Origin: Strongylocentrotus purpuratus
Taxonomy: Eukaryota > Echinodermata > Echinoidea > Camarodonta > Strongylocentrotidae
Assembly: GCF_000002235.5 (NCBI RefSeq)
Contig: NW_022145599.1
Location: 4,238,905 to 4,302,904 of the forward strand
Direction of reading: 5' to 3'
DNA: 64,000 nucleotides
A model generated the notes under the pieces. The model did not search any database. It saw nothing but the letters and a program-made list of their open reading frames with translations, and was not told the origin of the DNA. Below are positions 61,856 through 64,000 of the stretch, piece after piece. The translations under genes and the position numbers were made by a program. How positions within the stretch are numbered: position 1 is the first letter of the stretch; the number at the start of each line of letters is the position of its first letter.

Positions 61856-63132
61856 ATGATGATGCATAATTAAGTAATATTGACTGCCTTCTGGGCAATA
61901 TGACGTATATCGCCTGAACCTAAGGTGAGGATGATATATGGCAAGTCGTATTGCCCTGAATTAGGCAGTAAATATTACTATTATTAACCACATCAGATAT
62001 CTAGAGCAAACAAGAAACTCTTACTATCTTATACTATCTTATCAATTATAAATTACTATCTTATAAATTATGTAGCCTACACTCCACAGGATTTCCTAGC
62101 ATTAGAAGTTGCAAAAACATCGTCATACAAGCACTGTGCATCCAGTGCTTGACGAATTTTCGATACACTGCAAACAGTGTGCCAAGGGTCTGATTGTAAC
62201 GTCACAATAGAGTTCGTGCATGGTGCGCATTACATTGTCATTGTCACCAGCAGCTGGTGCGCGATGTTATTTACAACTGGCTCGATTATTTCTCACGAGT
62301 TTGACACGCAAAAAAATGTGGGGTCAACTTGCATCCTAAAGAGCTATAATGTATTTCGTATAGGCATGTTTTTGACCATTTATGCTATGTATTACAAGAG
62401 CTCGCACGCACAGACATTTACCTTAAACGGACGCTCATTTCGTTATTGATGGTCATAAAGAGATAAACATGGTATCAAATTGATCGGAAAAAAATGGGAA
62501 ATACTATGAAAACAACAAAAAATGAATATTTAAGGTTGCGTTCGACCATTACGAACAAAAACGTGCGCGCAAATTTTTGCGCGCGGAAAGGTGTGCGCAC
62601 GCAAAATTCTCGAAATGCTTGAAATGGCCTAAAACGTACTCTAATTTGATCAAAAAGTGATTATGAGCATTTTATGTTTTTGCGCGCACCGACGCGCGGA
62701 CGGACGCGTACGCGCGCGTTTTTTGACCTAAGTTGACCGGACAGATATTGACCATAATCGTTATAAATATGAATGAGAAATGATTTACGGTTATGAAGAT
62801 ATGATCATGAGTTGATTCTCAGAGCACTTCACAAAATGGCGCCTAGATGACGTCATGATATTTTGATGAATTTGAAAATGTTCCTGTCATGTCTTAAGAT
62901 AATGACCTATAACTGTTTTAAATTTGAAAGAAATTGGACGGTTTAATTTTGAGTAATCGTGCACACAAAAAAGTGGTCACAAATTTATTTTAATTGAATT
63001 GTGTTTTTGTACAAATTCAATTAAAATACTAGAAATTGAATTCGTCATGGTGACGAATTAGGTGGTCTGTTTTCAATTTTATGATCATTAAAAAATGTCA
63101 ACAACAAAAAAAAATTTTAAAAAAAAATTGTT

Positions 63133-63206
63133 GGAGACGCCCGGACTCGAACCAGGGATCTCGAGGTCCGAAGTCAAGTGCGTTACCGATATACCAAAAC
63201 ATTTCC
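63133..63206 (-). pseudogene. Pseudo-tRNA or SINE head, Arg(TCG)-like
   Basis: 74 nt on the minus strand. GGAAATG pairs with CGTCTCC at six of seven positions. CCTGGTTCGAGTCCGGG is a good T arm, and GACTTCGGAC resembles the anticodon loop of an Arg-TCG tRNA. Two extra bases spoil the anticodon stem and the D arm is weak, so a functional tRNA is unlikely. Confidence 0.5.
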
Positions 63207-64000
63207 CTTATTAGCGATTACACGTAAACGGAAAGTGGAATTCTCAAATCCCTCTTTGCAAGTGAGATATGAGCATGATCCCGGCATCTGATCGAAAAAT
63301 AAAGGGCACATTGGTGATAGCTTATTGTCTCAGCTACAACATATTCAAAGCTCAGCGTAAACAAAGATAAAACGACGGAGATATTGCTCCCGAAAGACGA
63401 GAATGTAGAATCCAGTTTTGAGAAAAAGTCATGTCCCTTAGAGAATACACGCAAAATATGAAAAATTGACATGCCTCCTTTAATCGCAAAAATACGTCAT
63501 GATGCCTTTGTCAAAATGAAATATCGTTCTGACTGCATTTGTAGAAAATATTCTCAGGTAGAACATATCCAAATTTGAAAGAAAATTGATCAACATTTAC
63601 AGAGATACAATCAATTTTCCAAAAATCTGCTGACGTCATAATATGAAAATTGAAATTTTGAGTTCGGAGGCCATTATGATGACGTCATGAGTTAATTGAG
63701 GGTCAAATGTGACATGAAATCATATCTCCAATTCATATTCTATCAAAATATGAAAAAGAAATTGGGTTCACTTTGCATCCTAAAGCGCTACAATGGATTT
63801 TGTATAGGCATGTTTTTGCCCCTGTATGCTATGTATTACAAGAGCTCGCACGCACGGACATTATTTTAAACGGACGCTCATTCCGTTATTACTGGGCAAA
63901 AAAAGGTGAACAAGGTATCAAAATGCTTGGAAAAATGTGCCAAATATGATGACAGAGAAAATTTGGCGATTTTATGTTGAAAAATACCAGTACGCGCGAA

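Larger units (their letters stand above)
61588..63980. repeat. ~1.44 kb direct repeat, two diverged copies
   Basis: GACGAATTAGGTGGTCTGT occurs near 61604 and 63052, and TATAGGCATGTTTTTG..GTATTACAAGAGCTCGCACG near 62358 and 63805. Spacing is 1440-1448 bp in both cases. The stretches between are not alignable throughout. Confidence 0.7.
60452..64000. other. Region upstream of the visible transporter exons, no gene recognised
   Basis: The first transporter exon (N-terminal tail and TM1) is expected on this side, but I see no hydrophobic minus-strand frame ending at a GT donor here. The stretch is mainly repeats, listed separately. Confidence 0.5.

Noticed and set aside
62177..62449. 90-codon plus-strand frame near 62.2 kb
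   Set aside because: Lies within the 1.44 kb repeat, has no recognisable domain, and the other copy does not keep it.
63133..63206. Functional tRNA-Arg gene
   Set aside because: The anticodon stem has two extra bases and the D arm does not pair; better explained as a pseudo-tRNA or SINE head.

Overview
The window reads as nuclear DNA of a marine invertebrate. It is AT-rich, its genes are split by GT-AG introns, and it is full of microsatellites, MITEs, LINE 3' ends and tRNA-derived SINEs ending in GCGC/(ATT)n tails. The repeat style suggests an echinoderm; this is inference, not proof.

Positions 1 to about 46.2 kb are a tandem array of 12.6-13.6 kb units. Each unit carries one minus-strand gene for a GT29 sialyltransferase of the ST6GALNAC3/5/6 type. 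Reading the splice sites gives the same four coding exons in every copy: TM anchor plus acidic stem, sialylmotif L, sialylmotif S, and motifs III/VS. Copy A (exon 1 at 162-710) runs off the left edge. Copies B (8668-13298), C (21975-26751) and D (35862-40283) have all four exons open and in phase. No copy has an in-frame ATG in the first recognised exon, so a small upstream exon carrying the start codon is missing from the models. Between genes each unit repeats the same furniture: a (GAAT)n array, a conserved exon-like segment on the plus strand, a (TC)n tract, a 112-bp GC-rich satellite and a minus-strand SINE. Introns hold a ~524-bp MITE with a tRNA-like core, an (ACT)n tract and (B-D) a LINE 3' end.

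From 46.66 to 60.45 kb lies a single minus-strand gene with 12 recognisable exons for an SLC5 (SGLT-type) sodium/sugar cotransporter, 663 codons here, lacking only its first exon. The array ends about 20 bp beyond its stop codon. A piece of its 3' flank, with a ruined poly(A) signal, recurs in the array, so one amplification breakpoint lies in the 3'UTR of this transporter gene. Its introns contain several MITE-like elements, a LINE 3' end, minisatellites and a 213-bp tandem duplication, identical by eye, that overlaps an exon end.

Positions 60.45-64 kb hold no gene I can support: a 130-bp segment shared with the array units, a GC-rich hairpin, a minisatellite, a ~1.44 kb direct repeat and an Arg-like pseudo-tRNA.

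The two gene types are not known to act together. The sialyltransferases would work in the Golgi on glycan chains and the transporter at the plasma membrane. The main biological interest is the mosaic, homogenised sialyltransferase cluster.
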